NCBI GenBank assembly: GCA_030063045.1
Contig: JAQSEB010000131.1
Span: forward strand, 124,001-188,000
Length of the DNA stretch: 64,000 bases
Reading direction: 5' to 3'
Origin: Pratylenchus scribneri
Lineage: Eukaryota > Nematoda > Chromadorea > Rhabditida > Pratylenchidae
How positions within the stretch are numbered: the stretch's first letter is position 1; the number at the start of each line of letters is the position of its first letter. The position numbers and the translations under genes were made by a program. This document shows, one piece after another, positions 61,721 to 64,000 of the stretch. Below the pieces are notes generated by a model that was not told the DNA's origin, ran no database searches, and worked only from the letters and a program-made list of their open reading frames with translations.

Positions 61721-64000
61721 AGGAAAAAGTGGCAAAATAAATTTAATTCTTATTATATGTGTTGATTGGGCCTTTTGATTTGTAACTCTTTCTGATGGAC
61801 ATGTTGAGCTGATTGTGATGCAATAAAGGCTTCGGGCTGCCTTTGATGAGCATATTTTCTTTATAAAATAAAATTATTTTGAAGAATTACTTATTTAAAA
61901 CCATTTCACACAGAAAAAAAGTTATCGTTTATTATTTAATTTCGCTTAAAGTAAAACTTCTAATGAGTTAATAATATTTTTAAAAGAAAATAATAGAAGA
62001 AAAAAATGAAATGCTAATTTTTTAAAAATTTTTTTAAACAATTAAATTTTTCGAAGTTTTTGCAAATGAAATTTTGCATCATTGAACCTTATTATTATGT
62101 ATTTTTCTAATATTTTTTTCTTGTGTTAAATTTCTTTTTTAAATTTTTTTTAAAATATTTTTTTATAAAATAAATTTTAATATTAATTTTGCAAACTTTA
62201 TTGTAAAAGATATTTGTAATCGATTAGTAATTTTGTTTTATTAATTTAAATTTATTATCAAGAGATTTCTAAATAATAAATTTATATTTAAATTATTTAA
62301 TTAGAATATTTTAGAATAATTTTTTAATGAGAGATAATTTATTCTTTTAATATTTTTTACATTCAAATATAATTTAAATTTTTTTTCATAGATTTTAGTT
62401 CTTTTATTTTTTTGATGGACTAACAAAAATTTTTTTAATTAATATTTATTAATTACTCTTTTGTATTATTTAAATTATGATTTAAATATGAAGATTTTTC
62501 ATTTTATTTTTATTTATTTCAAATTTCTTATAATAAAAATTTTTGAAATAATTTTATAAAGTTAATTTTTTATCAATTTTAAATTATTATATTTGTCTCT
62601 TTGTTTTTAATGTTTTATTAATTAAATTTATAAACTCTATTATTTAATAAAATTTAGTCAAAAAATTTTAATTTAAATTTCTCTTTCAAATTTCTCTCCC
62701 TTTATAAATTTTATAAAGAATTGTATAATAAATAAATTAATAATTATATAAATAATTAAATACCATATGAATTATATGAATAATTAATTAAATTTAATTG
62801 ATTCGTTTATTTAGAATCCATTTATTTACCTTTCTATCATTAAAGATTGATAATATAATATTATAAATTTGGATTTGTTTTATTTATTAAAAATATTTTT
62901 TAAATTCCTAATAATTTTTATTTTTCAAAGTGTTGTGGAATTGATATGTTAAGAAAGTAAAGTTAGAGAATTTGGCAATTCGAAACAAAAAAATATAGAG
63001 TGTATTTAACAATTCTTCGGCCACGAAGAATCCAATAGGCTTGTCGAATTAATGATAATGTTTATAATTAGTCATTTTTTTCTTCCTTTCGTAATTTATT
63101 TATTTATACTTTCCAAAAATTTATTTCTCAATCGAACTAGCCTATGTAGATCATAAAATTTTAGTTTTACAAATTAATTTTAAAATAAAATAGTTTTAAA
63201 TTAACCAAATTTTGCCTTTTTGTCATGTTCAGATATTCATCGAGATGCATACTATTTTTTAAAGAATTTCTCCTTATTTATACATGATGAAAGCAATATG
63301 GATATTTTGCTTTTAAATTTGACTTAATAATTTTTATTATAATTATTTTATTATTATCAATAAGATAAATAGAGTTATTATTATTGAATAAAATTTTTAT
63401 TTTTAAAAAAGAAATATTAAATTTTTTATGATTTTGGGTATTATAATGATATTAAAATTTATTGTCAGAATTTTATAATAAAACATTTTATATATAAAAA
63501 TATAAATAATTTTGTACTAAGTTAACAATATGGTTTTTGCTTAGAATAGAAAAAATAAATAAACAATTCATAATTTGTTTTTATTAATAATAATTTTAAT
63601 CATCGATATTTAATAAATTGTCAATAATATGTAAATTTGCGTATAATTTGAAGACATCGGAGAATAACCCTTCCGATTTTAAAAAGACTGGTGATTTAAA
63701 AAATATTTTAATTATTTACCAAAGTTGAATTTTCACAATTACAATTTAAAACAATTTTTCCTTTATTTTGCAAATACAGGTGTTTTTTATAGAAATTTAA
63801 ATATATTTTAAACAATTTTTTTGATTTAGGTGGTGAAAATTTTTATAAATTTTTTTTATAATTATTATAATATAAAAATCTATATTCTAGGCTAAAAAAT
63901 ATTTTTACATAAATTTTTTTAATCGTTAGATTTAATTATAAATTTTTTTCTTTTATATATTTTATTAAAAAATCATTTTTAAGTTTTATTTAATTCTATT
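61721..64000. other. AT-rich region, no assignable gene
   Basis: Pyrimidine-biased AT-rich DNA. Weak patches lie at about 61765-61850, 62935-63045 and 63200-63260. No gene or repeat is recognised. Confidence 0.6.

Overview
The window looks like a fragment of an extremely AT-rich eukaryotic nuclear genome; outside a few islands I estimate by eye that GC is well under 20%. There is no bacterial gene layout: no operons, no long open frames, no ribosome-binding sites, and no rRNA, tRNA or CRISPR that I can recognise. The host cannot be named from sequence alone. The clearest pieces are a Merlin (IS1016/ISXO2-like) DNA transposon and a short fragment resembling BEL/Pao retrotransposon reverse transcriptase. 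BEL/Pao is mainly known from animals and Merlin from animals, some fungi and microsporidia. The GC-richer repeat islands remind me of other very AT-rich fungal genomes, but that is an impression and not evidence.

Layout. 1-31 kb is AT-rich DNA in which the + strand carries A over T and G over C. It contains a BEL/Pao-like remnant (9.8-9.98 kb), a perfect 79-bp tandem duplication (11.58-11.74 kb), two diverged copies of a dispersed repeat (12.52 and 19.38 kb), and a 1.3-kb TA-flanked inverted-repeat element with a 135-bp minisatellite inside (17.5-18.8 kb). Around 31-33 kb the strand bias flips, and from 33 to 64 kb the + strand carries T over A and C over G. The right half contains short higher-GC islands (33.2-35.3 kb), a mosaic of four tandem arrays (52.96-54.0 kb), the intact-ended Merlin element with an 8-bp target duplication (56.56-57.28 kb), and a second repeat mosaic (59.2-61.7 kb).

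Genes. The only protein-coding sequence I can assign with confidence is the Merlin transposase catalytic domain, which lacks its N-terminal part and an ATG. Roughly every 0.5-1 kb a short stretch of more normal composition (60-150 bp) interrupts the AT desert. Several are flanked by good GT/AG-type sites and could be exons of genes with large AT-rich introns. Their strand and frame cannot be settled by eye, because more than one frame often reads as plausible protein. They are listed at low confidence with positions so that they can be tested.
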